A stretch of DNA of 7,624 nucleotides, from positions 1 through 7,624 of the forward strand of contig JAESSQ010000204.1 in the NCBI GenBank assembly GCA_016764035.1, written 5' to 3'. Below, piece after piece: positions 1-5,933 of this stretch. A program made the position numbers and the translations under genes. A model generated the notes under the pieces. The model ran no database searches. It saw only the letters and a list, made by a program, of their open reading frames with translations, and was not told the DNA's origin. This stretch comes from Gammaproteobacteria bacterium. Lineage in GTDB: Bacteria > Pseudomonadota > Gammaproteobacteria > SZUA-229. The first letter of the stretch is position 1; each line of letters starts with the position of its first letter.

Positions 1-322
1 TATGAGGAATACTGAACACACAAAATAAACGCATATTCTCTACCTTGGCATTCGCCTCTTCAGCCCTTTCTCTAGCTGCACCCTGCATGTTTGTTTCTGC
101 ATTTTCCATAAATCCTGCGGGCAGCGTCCATAAGCCATGTTTTGGCTCTATCGCACGTTTACATAGCAAAATAGTGTCTTGCCATTGAGCAATACACCCG
201 GTTACAATTTTTGGATTTTCATAATGAATAGTCTGGCAGCTATCACATACAAAGCGTTGTCGATTATCGCCCTCAGGTATGACAACACTAACGTTACTTC
301 CACATGCTGAACAAAAATTCAC
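1..322 (-). CDS. Nudix hydrolase with N-terminal zinc ribbon (partial, C-terminus outside window)
   Basis: Nudix enzymes hydrolyse nucleoside diphosphates linked to another group; the substrate cannot be read from this fragment. I translated 107 residues from a GTG at 322. The N-terminus carries a zinc ribbon, C4-x2-C7 and C26-x2-C29. The Nudix box follows as G70-x5-E76-x7-R84-E85-x2-E88-E89, with the usual box glycine replaced by N91, in a segment running [13 protein letters not shown]. The LWTLPAGF stretch just before the box is typical of the family. The GTG start is chosen because GAGGG lies 7 nt upstream and the first zinc ligand is residue 4. Full-length members of this zinc-ribbon subfamily are roughly 180 aa, so perhaps 40% is missing beyond position 1. 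It lies in the same orientation as the DUF465 gene, about 100 bp downstream of it. The family assignment is firm; the exact start is fairly sure. Confidence 0.88.
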   Translation of the reverse strand, partial: MNFCSACGSNVSVVIPEGDNRQRFVCDSCQTIHYENPKIVTGCIAQWQDTILLCKRAIEPKHGLWTLPAGFMENAETNMQGAARERAEEANAKVENMRLFCVFSIPH

Positions 323-381
323 ACAACTACCCTCGATATGTCTCAATATTCATAAAAAAGAATAAATTACCTAAGCATAAT

Positions 382-416
382 ATTATAAATTGTTACCGAA
401 ATAAGTAACCAAAAAC
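382..416 (-). promoter_or_regulatory. Possible promoter of the Nudix gene with a small inverted repeat
   Basis: On the minus strand a TATAAT (382-387) lies about 60 nt upstream of the GTG start at 322. A weak -35-like TTGGTT lies 19 nt further upstream, a long spacer. A short inverted repeat, GTTAC/GTAAC (392-396 and 405-409), lies between the two boxes. It could be an operator or chance in AT-rich DNA. It is not followed by a T-run on the minus strand, so it does not look like a terminator of the DUF465 gene. Confidence 0.3.
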
Positions 417-423
417 ATTCAGA

Positions 424-642
424 TCAGGCAAGAATATCCGGAATTAACGTATTTTTCAGCTTAGTAATCATATCCTTCAACTTTAGCTTACGTTTTTTAA
501 ACCGTTTCAGCTGTAACTCTTCAACGTCAGGCGACGATAACAAGCGACTAATAACATCATCAAGATCACGATGCTCTTGCGTTAGCTCGAATAAACGCTC
601 TTCCAGGCATGATATTTCTTCATCAGTTAATTGTTGTTGCAT
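424..642 (-). CDS. Small YdcH-like DUF465 protein
   Basis: This 72-aa protein matches the DUF465/YdcH family pattern, which is small, highly charged and alpha-helical. The diagnostic core is seen as EHRDLDDVISRL at about residues 23-34, followed by VEELQLKRFKKRKLKLKDMI at about 40-59. In the family this forms a helical hairpin or coiled coil resembling SlyX; no biochemical function is established. It has no signal peptide, membrane segment or cysteine cluster (one Cys only). The ATG start is supported by a GAGG 5 nt upstream (on the minus strand of about 647-651), and the gene ends in TGA. It is divergent from arsR, with 84 bp between the start codons. Nothing in it suggests a role in arsenic handling, so the adjacency is probably incidental. 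Confidence 0.88.
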   Translation of the reverse strand: MQQQLTDEEISCLEERLFELTQEHRDLDDVISRLLSSPDVEELQLKRFKKRKLKLKDMITKLKNTLIPDILA

Positions 643-691
643 CGTTACCTCTATACGGTCAAGCCAACATCATAATACTGTAATTTGTGAC

Positions 692-719
692 TTGCATTCT
701 TTTTTTATATCTCTATAAT
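692..719 (+). promoter_or_regulatory. Probable arsR-arsM promoter
   Basis: A perfect -10 TATAAT lies at 714-719, with a weak -35-like TTGCAT at 692-697 and a 16-nt spacer. Transcription would be expected to start about 7 nt after the -10, around 725-727, which is at the arsR ATG itself. The -10 lies inside the left arm of the inverted repeat at 712-741, so a repressor bound there would block RNA polymerase. The boxes are seen; transcription is inferred. Confidence 0.5.
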
Positions 720-741
720 TCGAAATATGTCGAATTATAGA
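712..741 (+). promoter_or_regulatory. Perfect 12-bp inverted repeat, probable ArsR operator
   Basis: The arms TCTATAATTCGA (712-723) and TCGAATTATAGA (730-741) are exact reverse complements separated by AATATG (724-729). The next outer pair is a mismatch. ArsR/SmtB dimers typically bind imperfect AT-rich inverted repeats of this size (often 12-2-12) near their own promoters. Here the repeat covers both the -10 and the start codon of arsR, with the ATG in the spacer. Autoregulation is inferred from family behaviour. Confidence 0.75.
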
Positions 742-1074
742 AGCAACGAACAAACGCTACCTACCAATATACCGCCAGACAATTTTCAGCTAGTTGATAT
801 ATTCAAAGCATTGGCGAATAACCATCGCTTAAAAATATACAACATTTTAACCCGTTGCTGTACACCTGGCACGCAATGCGATAGCAACGACGTATTTAGC
901 TGCTGTGTTGGCGAACTTGATTCACAGCTCGATATTGCACCATCAACGCTGTCTCATCACCTAAAAGAATTAAACCGTGCCGGTTTGATACATATGAAGC
1001 GTGATGGCAAACAGGTATTTTGCTCGGTAAATACCGACATGATGAAAACATTACAACACCTTTTCACCGAATAA
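727..1074 (+). CDS. arsR: ArsR/SmtB-family metalloregulator, cysteine-rich, probable arsenic-responsive repressor
   Basis: This 115-aa winged-helix repressor probably controls arsR-arsM by leaving its operator when trivalent arsenic binds. The ArsR fold is visible: FKALANNHRLKIYNIL (about 26-41), the recognition-helix region PSTLSHHLKELNRAGLI (72-88), and the beta-wing KRDGKQVFCSVN (91-102). Cysteines cluster as C44-C45-x5-C51-x7-C59-C60, with C99 in the wing. C59-C60 lie just before the recognition helices, near where the classical ELCVCDL arsenic site sits. The segment 46-58 looks like an insertion relative to short ArsR proteins. The ATG at 727 has no Shine-Dalgarno sequence, and there is no good alternative start before the conserved core, so a leaderless mRNA is likely. 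The stop is 17 bp before arsM, consistent with one operon. The family is certain; the inducer (arsenite or methylarsenite) is inferred from the cysteines and from arsM. Confidence 0.9.
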   Translation: MSNYRSNEQTLPTNIPPDNFQLVDIFKALANNHRLKIYNILTRCCTPGTQCDSNDVFSCCVGELDSQLDIAPSTLSHHLKELNRAGLIHMKRDGKQVFCSVNTDMMKTLQHLFTE

Positions 1075-1091
1075 CCCAAGAGAGCACACTC

Positions 1092-1934
1092 ATGAGCCAA
1101 TCACTCGACCAAAAACAGGCGGATGAAATACGCCAGAATGTACGCAAAAGCTATGCAGAAGTCGCACAAGCCAGCAATAATAACGACAGTTTCGGCACAC
1201 AAACAAGCTGCTGCGGGGTTTCAGACGATACCGCCATTAACGCCTTAGTGTCCACAAGGTTAGGCTACAGCGAAAGTGACCTGGAAAGTGTACCCGAAGG
1301 TGCCGACATGGGCCTCGGCTGCGGCAACCCCCGTGCCATAGCCAGTATTAAAACCGGCGAAACCGTACTGGATCTTGGCAGCGGCGGCGGTTTTGACTGC
1401 TTTCTTGCCGCCAGCGAAACCGGTGAGTCTGGCCAGGTTATCGGCATTGATATGACACCGACCATGATTTCAAAAGCACGCGACAACGCAGTCAAAGGAA
1501 AATATCAACAAGTCGAGTTTCGTCTTGGTGAGATAGAGCATTTACCCGTTGCCGATAATCTGGTCGATGTCATCATTTCCAACTGCGTTATTAATTTATC
1601 ACCAGATAAACACCAGGTCTTCAGCGAAGCATTTCGAGTACTCAAGCCCGGCGGCCGACTGGCCATCTCGGATGTGGTCGCCAGTGCTGAATTACCCGCT
1701 GAAATAAGAGATGACCTTGCCCTGTACTCAGGCTGTATGGCAGGTGCTTCTCAGATCAACGAACTATTAAGCATCCTTGAGGAAAACGGTTTTGAAAAAA
1801 TTAATATCGCGCCCAAAGATGACTCGAAAGACTTTATCAAAGACTGGGCGCCCGGTCGCGGCGTAGAAGATTATGTTCTGTCTGCCAGTATCGAAGCGGT
1901 CAAACCAGGTGGCGACAGCGATTGCTGCGAATAA
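1092..1934 (+). CDS. arsM: Arsenite S-adenosylmethionine methyltransferase (ArsM)
   Basis: This cytoplasmic 280-aa class I methyltransferase would transfer methyl groups from SAM to As(III), giving methylated and partly volatile arsenicals. The SAM-binding motif I DLGSGGGFD is at 94-102, and the acidic residue D120 is in GIDMTP. The three cysteines expected for arsenite binding are C77 (GLGCGNP), C165 (ISNCVINL) and C215 (YSGCMAGA). The region around SPDKHQVFSEAFRVLKPGGR (170-189) is typical of the family. Extra vicinal cysteines occur as SCCG (40-41) and at the C-terminus (DCCE, 278-279). The ATG at 1092 is chosen over an upstream TTG at 1020 because AAGAGAG lies 7 nt before it and the TTG would overlap most of the arsR C-terminus. 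It is the second gene of the operon. It ends 26 bp from the convergent msrB stop, and no clear terminator is visible between them. Confidence 0.95.
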   Translation: MSQSLDQKQADEIRQNVRKSYAEVAQASNNNDSFGTQTSCCGVSDDTAINALVSTRLGYSESDLESVPEGADMGLGCGNPRAIASIKTGETVLDLGSGGGFDCFLAASETGESGQVIGIDMTPTMISKARDNAVKGKYQQVEFRLGEIEHLPVADNLVDVIISNCVINLSPDKHQVFSEAFRVLKPGGRLAISDVVASAELPAEIRDDLALYSGCMAGASQINELLSILEENGFEKINIAPKDDSKDFIKDWAPGRGVEDYVLSASIEAVKPGGDSDCCE

Positions 1935-1960
1935 ACATAGACTTTATATGGGGCTTGTAA

Positions 1961-2359
1961 CTATTTTTCTTCATCAAAAGCCAGCGAAACGGAATTGATG
2001 CAATAACGTAAACCGGTAGGTTGCGGGCCATCTTCAAACACGTGGCCCAGGTGCGCCTCGCATTTCGGACAACGTACTTCGACACGTGTCATGCCGTGGC
2101 TGCTATCTTTAATTACTTCCAGCTCGACATCTGTTTTGGGTTGATAAAAACTTGGCCACCCAGAGCCAGAGTCGTATTTTTCATTGGAGTCAAAGAGTGG
2201 CTCATTACAACACTTACAATGGTAAATGCCGGTATCTTTATTGTCGTAATACTTCCCGGCAAAAGCAGCCTCTGTTCCCGCCTCTCGGGTAACACGAAAC
2301 GCTTCATCGCTTAGCAAAGCTTGCCATTGCGCTTTCGTTTTTACAATTTTATCGGACAT
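1961..2359 (-). CDS. msrB: Peptide-methionine (R)-S-oxide reductase MsrB
   Basis: MsrB reduces the R epimer of methionine sulfoxide in proteins, using thioredoxin or a similar thiol donor, and repairs oxidative damage. The protein is 132 aa from the ATG at 2359. The catalytic cysteine is C120 in [10 protein letters not shown]. The structural zinc is held by C48-x2-C51 and C97-x2-C100. The signature SGSGWPSF lies at 64-71. Spacing fits E. coli MsrB (C46, C49, C95, C98, C118) shifted by two residues. No signal peptide is seen, so it is cytosolic. A GTG at 2371 would add four residues and overlap the rhodanese stop; I prefer the ATG because family N-termini usually begin near MSDKI. The SD is weak for either choice, suggesting translational coupling to the upstream rhodanese gene, whose TAG lies 5 nt before the ATG. 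It ends in TAG. Confidence 0.95.
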   Translation of the reverse strand: MSDKIVKTKAQWQALLSDEAFRVTREAGTEAAFAGKYYDNKDTGIYHCKCCNEPLFDSNEKYDSGSGWPSFYQPKTDVELEVIKDSSHGMTRVEVRCPKCEAHLGHVFEDGPQPTGLRYCINSVSLAFDEEK

Positions 2360-2364
2360 TATGG

Positions 2365-2784
2365 CTAACACTGTTCCCAGGGGAGATTGTGGTACCGCCA
2401 GCCACCGATTGCGCTACGGTGGTGTGTACTATCGAGCTCACCTTCAAAGCCTTCATCGATGTGGTAGACCGTCTGTATACCGGCGTCGATTAGTGCTTTA
2501 CCTGCGTCGTCAGAGCGATTACCACTTCGACAAATAAGGATGATAGGCACATCATCAGACGATTCGAGCAAACCGCCAAGCGCAAGTTTACGTATTTCGG
2601 TAACAAAATTTTTGTTAATCACCCAGTCTGGCTCATCAATCCATGGGATGTGTACCGCACCTTGAGGATGACCAACAAACAAATACTCCATACTGGAGCG
2701 AACATCGATTAATAATGCCCGGGGTTCTTTTTGACAGATGTCCCATGCTTCTGTCGCCGAAATGGTTTTTAGTTTCTGTGTCAT
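2365..2784 (-). CDS. Single-domain rhodanese (sulfurtransferase-like protein)
   Basis: This is a 139-aa single rhodanese domain. Members carry a persulfide on the active-site cysteine and move sulfane sulfur, or act as redox/sulfur-trafficking proteins. The entry motif is [12 protein letters not shown] (23-34), then [11 protein letters not shown] (38-48). The active-site loop is C85-R-S-G-N-R-S, with C85 catalytic; this CRSGNRS type is common in GlpE/PspE-like proteins. The C-terminus [10 protein letters not shown] is conserved in the subfamily. The ATG at 2784 is preferred over a TTG at 2796 because the TTG abuts the only AAGG. No signal peptide or membrane segment is seen. It lies immediately upstream of msrB, with 5 nt or a small overlap, so the two are almost surely cotranscribed. 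A sulfur or redox-repair role is inferred; the substrate is unknown. It ends in TAG. Confidence 0.9.
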   Translation of the reverse strand: MTQKLKTISATEAWDICQKEPRALLIDVRSSMEYLFVGHPQGAVHIPWIDEPDWVINKNFVTEIRKLALGGLLESSDDVPIILICRSGNRSDDAGKALIDAGIQTVYHIDEGFEGELDSTHHRSAIGGWRYHNLPWEQC

Positions 2785-2852
2785 GGCTTGTAGCAACCTT
2801 AATTAGTTTGTAAAACGTGACTTCACTATAATAACTCTAATCATAGCGAAAT

Positions 2853-3974
2853 TTATTGTGTTATATCATCACCTGATATATCACCCGTTGTTTTATTTTC
2901 TACGTACTGAAGAAAAAGTGTTAGTCGTTCGACAACTGTCTGTAGGTGATGTTCTGGTATCGGATAAAAATCGCCATCAAGTATATGTGAAAAAGCTTTT
3001 TCGATATCCTGTTCAGTAACCATGTCGTCGAGCATATCGGTTTTAAGTTTACCGGCGCCCTCAAAACAAACCACATTATCTTGTGTTGATTTTTTTGCTT
3101 GCTGCAAAGCATTGTTTGCATAGGCAAGCATATCATTAAATTCTTTTTTCTCGTTTAAATCGAGTGTCGTATAACCTACTGAAAAAGATACGCGGATTCG
3201 CTCCTTACCGGTATCAAAAACCAGTTTATTTACCGTTTCCAGGACACGTGCGATAACCGCCTCAGTTTGCCTTTTGCTGGTCATCGGTAAAATAAGCGCA
3301 TACCTGGCAACATCTATTCGCGCGGCGATGTCTTCATCTCGCATCACAGCTTGTAAACGCTTACCAATGGCAGAAATAATATGCTGCGCCACAACCTTGC
3401 CATGTTTATCAAAACACGCCTGAAACTTATTGATTTCGAAATAAATTGTACTGATATAGAGCTTATGGCGACTGGCAAATGAAAAAGCCTTGGCACCATG
3501 CTCCTGCAACGATTGCGAATTGTATAAACCTGTAAACTTATCAAGGCCCGCTTTCTTCTCAAGTTCAACAACTTTTCGGCTTAAGCGAGCATAGGCTTTT
3601 GCCCGACTGATGAGATCGATCGATTGAAAGGGTTTAGCAATAAAATCTGTCGCACCAGCATCAAATACGGTCTGTTTCATTGCCTCAGCATCATCATTAC
3701 CCGTTAGAATAATAACTGGCAATGCAGCAATGCGTTCGTCATCTGCCTTGCGGATTCGATCCAGCAAAGCCATACCATCAAGATTCGGCATACTCAAATC
3801 AGTAAACACAACTGAAATATCACTGTTTTTTTGCAATATCTCCCATGCAATCTGCCCGTCTTCAGCTAAATGAATGACGTAATCACTCGCCAGCATTTTA
3901 TTTGCCGACAGTCGAATAACTTTCGAGTCATCAACCAATAATATTTCTGGTTTTTCAGATACTTGTTCGCTCAT
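2853..3974 (-). CDS. Response regulator with receiver and degenerate GGDEF domain
   Basis: This 373-aa protein has an intact receiver domain: acidic pair D15-D16, phospho-acceptor D59 in FTDLSMPNLDG, T91 and K114 (KPF). A helical linker (about 118-142) leads to DKFTGLYN (145-152), the normal entry to a GGDEF domain. Diguanylate cyclases read GGDEF before ALLLP; here the equivalent is D221-V-A-R-Y225 before ALILP. The metal-binding IDIDxFK-like motif is also altered (YFEINKFQ, 178-185). The fold looks preserved, for example VSFSVGYTTL and AYANNALQQAKKS, but catalysis is very unlikely. A 40-50 residue tail follows. No membrane segment is seen, and no cognate kinase gene is in the window. It may act as a phosphorylation-dependent binding module. 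The ATG at 3974 has only a weak GAG-type SD 10 nt upstream. It is divergent from the DUF1631 gene. Confidence 0.9.
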   Translation of the reverse strand: MSEQVSEKPEILLVDDSKVIRLSANKMLASDYVIHLAEDGQIAWEILQKNSDISVVFTDLSMPNLDGMALLDRIRKADDERIAALPVIILTGNDDAEAMKQTVFDAGATDFIAKPFQSIDLISRAKAYARLSRKVVELEKKAGLDKFTGLYNSQSLQEHGAKAFSFASRHKLYISTIYFEINKFQACFDKHGKVVAQHIISAIGKRLQAVMRDEDIAARIDVARYALILPMTSKRQTEAVIARVLETVNKLVFDTGKERIRVSFSVGYTTLDLNEKKEFNDMLAYANNALQQAKKSTQDNVVCFEGAGKLKTDMLDDMVTEQDIEKAFSHILDGDFYPIPEHHLQTVVERLTLFLQYVENKTTGDISGDDITQ

Positions 3975-4229
3975 AAATAAACTATCTCATACCACGTTGC
4001 GGCCTAAAGCCGCCGATACTATTGAACACATCTTATTTTGATTATATTTAAAGCATAGTTGTATATCACGCTGTTGCACAGGCACGCTAAAAGTTTATTT
4101 GCATAAACATTCAACACACTATAATCAATTATGTCTCTATATTTTCTTATCTAAAAGCTATAATCTACATATAGAGAATGCATAGCCTTAAATTGAAGTC
4201 TTGCCAGGCGCAAATGGAAACACTTATTT
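3975..4229. promoter_or_regulatory. Divergent intergenic region with candidate promoters
   Basis: This AT-rich region separates the response regulator (minus) from the DUF1631 gene (plus). Two perfect TATAAT boxes face the DUF1631 gene, at 4120-4125 and 4159-4164. The first has a TTTGCA (4098-4103) 16 nt upstream; the second has no convincing -35. A short hairpin, GCGGC/GCCGC (3999-4003 and 4009-4013), would lie in the 5' leader of the response regulator mRNA. No gene or longer repeat was seen. The boxes are visible; promoter activity is inferred. Confidence 0.35.
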
Positions 4230-5933
4230 ATGAGTGAAAATAACAAAAATAGCGAAAAAACAATCAGTAAGTATGACAAGTTAGTCCTGGATATACGTGG
4301 CAACTTAAGCACACGCATGACCGATTTGATGTCAAAACTGCTCAATTCATCATTGGAAAATCTTTTCGATATGTCTGAAGCGGCCGATAATAACGAAGAC
4401 CGCCTTCGTTATTTTGAACTGATGAATCAAATCAGAAAACTCAAACCTGATATCGCCCATGCATTCGATAACAACATCAAAGAGCTCCTAATACCAAAAA
4501 AAATCTTTGACGAAAAGCTTACGCAACTTAAAATCGACAGTGACGATGGCGAGCTAAGTCTTGTTGGTCAGGATGAAATGGAAGGCATGGTGCTGGTCAA
4601 AAGCATTGGCGAGCGAGCCGGTTCAAAATACCGCGAACAGTTACAGCACCTGGAAGCCCGTTTCGAATTTCTATCACTTAAATCAGAACAGCTTTTTACG
4701 CAAAGTGCTTTGACACCCACGAATTTTTGCCAGGCGTTTGATGATGCCTTGGCTGACAGCTTCGACAACACAGATAAAAAAATACTGTTCAACATGTTTG
4801 ATGTTGAAATCGCCAGCAAACTGGATGCACTTTATGACTCGATCAACAATCGTTTGATCGATGCAGAAATATTGCCTCAGATAAAATTACACACACACAA
4901 ATCAACACCATCACGACCTCGCCCACAATCACAGCAAGCACCCGATGAAAATGCGGCGCCCGATGGTTATGCCGACAATTACACTGGCACAGGCGCACCT
5001 GGTCATAGTGGAATTGGCGGCGCCCACAACGGAGCAGGCTCTATTGGCCGAAACGTCACACCAGTTGGTGGCAATTCCGGGGGAAATAATATAAGTGGTT
5101 TCGCCATGACAGCTGCGCCCGGTGGCAGTTATCGACACCCAGGTTACAACACACCGCAAGGACAAACCAACAACCCTGCTGGTGCTAATGCACCCCAAGG
5201 CCATGATGGCGAGTACCAACACTATACAGCAGGCATGCCTGCCAATCAGGTTGGTCGTGTACTGGGCAACTACATAAGTGGCTCGCCTATAACACCCAAC
5301 ACAACAGACGCCTCATCAACTGATAACACTGCGTTTTACCCTTCAAGCACACCGCAACACTTTGGCCATCAAGAAATCATTCAGGCTTTATCTGGTGTAC
5401 AGCATCTGCCACAATTTGATCAACCTCAACAGATAACATTTGATGGCGAAGCGATAAAACAGGCCGTACTTGCAGAAATCGCCAAAACATCGGGTGGCGC
5501 TGTAACCAAACGCATCAATCAGATAGCTGAAAAAACCATCGATTTCATCGAGCTTATTTTTGACGCCATCATCGAAGATGAAGATATCTCGGACACCATT
5601 AAAACCCTGCTGCTAAGAATGCAAATACCCATCATTAAAGCATCAATGGCAGATCAGGAATTCTTCATCTATGACAACCACCCAGCACGTGTATTACTCG
5701 ACACCATCGCTGATATCGGCGTAGGCATCACTGACCATACAGACGAGATATATCAACACCTGGATAAAGTTATCTCCACCATTTTAGGCGAATACGATTT
5801 AACCACCGAAACCTTCCAAAACGCTCTCGACAACCTTAACGACATTATTGAAGAGCAGGAAGCTAGTGCACGCGCGGTTGAAGAAGCTGAGCAGCAACAA
5901 ATACTACGAAAACATGCACGCGCAACCGTGTAG
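4230..5933 (+). CDS. DUF1631 family protein, N-terminal and central part, ended by in-frame TAG
   Basis: The function of DUF1631 is unknown. Family features seen include SEAADNNEDRLRYFELMNQI (about 49-68), a segment LSLVGQDEMEGMV (about 109-121), and LDALYDSINNRLIDAEILP (about 198-216). A low-complexity Gly/Asn/Pro/Gln/Thr-rich linker runs from about residue 221 to 380. The conserved second half includes IKTLLLRMQIPIIK (about 462-475), DNHPARVLLD and GVGITDHTDEIYQHLD. Family proteins are usually about 700-800 aa, so 567 aa is short. The reading frame continues after the TAG into the missing family C-terminus. The ATG at 4230 has only a weak GGA 11 nt upstream, but the sequence just after it fits a family N-terminus. 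No signal peptide or membrane helix is seen. The family call rests on remembered conserved motifs, not on a search. The protein ending at TAG is either truncated or extended by readthrough. Confidence 0.82.
   Translation: MSENNKNSEKTISKYDKLVLDIRGNLSTRMTDLMSKLLNSSLENLFDMSEAADNNEDRLRYFELMNQIRKLKPDIAHAFDNNIKELLIPKKIFDEKLTQLKIDSDDGELSLVGQDEMEGMVLVKSIGERAGSKYREQLQHLEARFEFLSLKSEQLFTQSALTPTNFCQAFDDALADSFDNTDKKILFNMFDVEIASKLDALYDSINNRLIDAEILPQIKLHTHKSTPSRPRPQSQQAPDENAAPDGYADNYTGTGAPGHSGIGGAHNGAGSIGRNVTPVGGNSGGNNISGFAMTAAPGGSYRHPGYNTPQGQTNNPAGANAPQGHDGEYQHYTAGMPANQVGRVLGNYISGSPITPNTTDASSTDNTAFYPSSTPQHFGHQEIIQALSGVQHLPQFDQPQQITFDGEAIKQAVLAEIAKTSGGAVTKRINQIAEKTIDFIELIFDAIIEDEDISDTIKTLLLRMQIPIIKASMADQEFFIYDNHPARVLLDTIADIGVGITDHTDEIYQHLDKVISTILGEYDLTTETFQNALDNLNDIIEEQEASARAVEEAEQQQILRKHARATV
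4890..5370 (+). other. Low-complexity, probably disordered linker within the DUF1631 protein
   Basis: Codons for about residues 221-380 encode a stretch rich in Gly, Asn, Pro, Gln, Thr, Ser and His and almost free of long hydrophobic runs (for example GAPGHSGIGGAHNGAG and GGNSGGNNISG). There is no exact tandem repeat at DNA level, so it is compositional bias rather than a repeat array. It separates the two conserved halves of the protein and is likely a flexible tether. Confidence 0.7.
5931..5933 (+). other. In-frame amber codon interrupting the DUF1631 reading frame
   Basis: TAG is codon 568 of a frame otherwise open from 4230 to 6620. The flanking residues read RATV-stop-KALRATTTGKALP. They fit the DUF1631 pattern in which a charged helix leads to a G-x-x-LP motif, so the stop interrupts a conserved block rather than lying between domains. 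One base change from CAG, AAG or GAG would give this TAG. TAG also ends msrB and the rhodanese gene nearby, so general reassignment of TAG is unlikely. Confidence 0.85.

Noticed and set aside
1020..1091. Extension of ArsM to a TTG at 1020.
   Set aside because: It overlaps the arsR C-terminus and has no SD; the ATG at 1092 has a spaced SD and fits the family N-terminus.
1265..1495. Minus-strand ORF opposite arsM.
   Set aside because: It lies wholly inside a clear ArsM coding region and shows no recognisable motif; it is a reading-frame shadow. The same applies to minus-strand ORFs at 4568-4819, 4929-5222 and 5753-5962, and to plus-strand ORFs over msrB and amt.
3999..4013. GCGGC/GCCGC hairpin as a riboswitch or terminator.
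   Set aside because: It is only a 5-bp stem with no T-run and no known aptamer pattern; it is mentioned as a small leader hairpin only.
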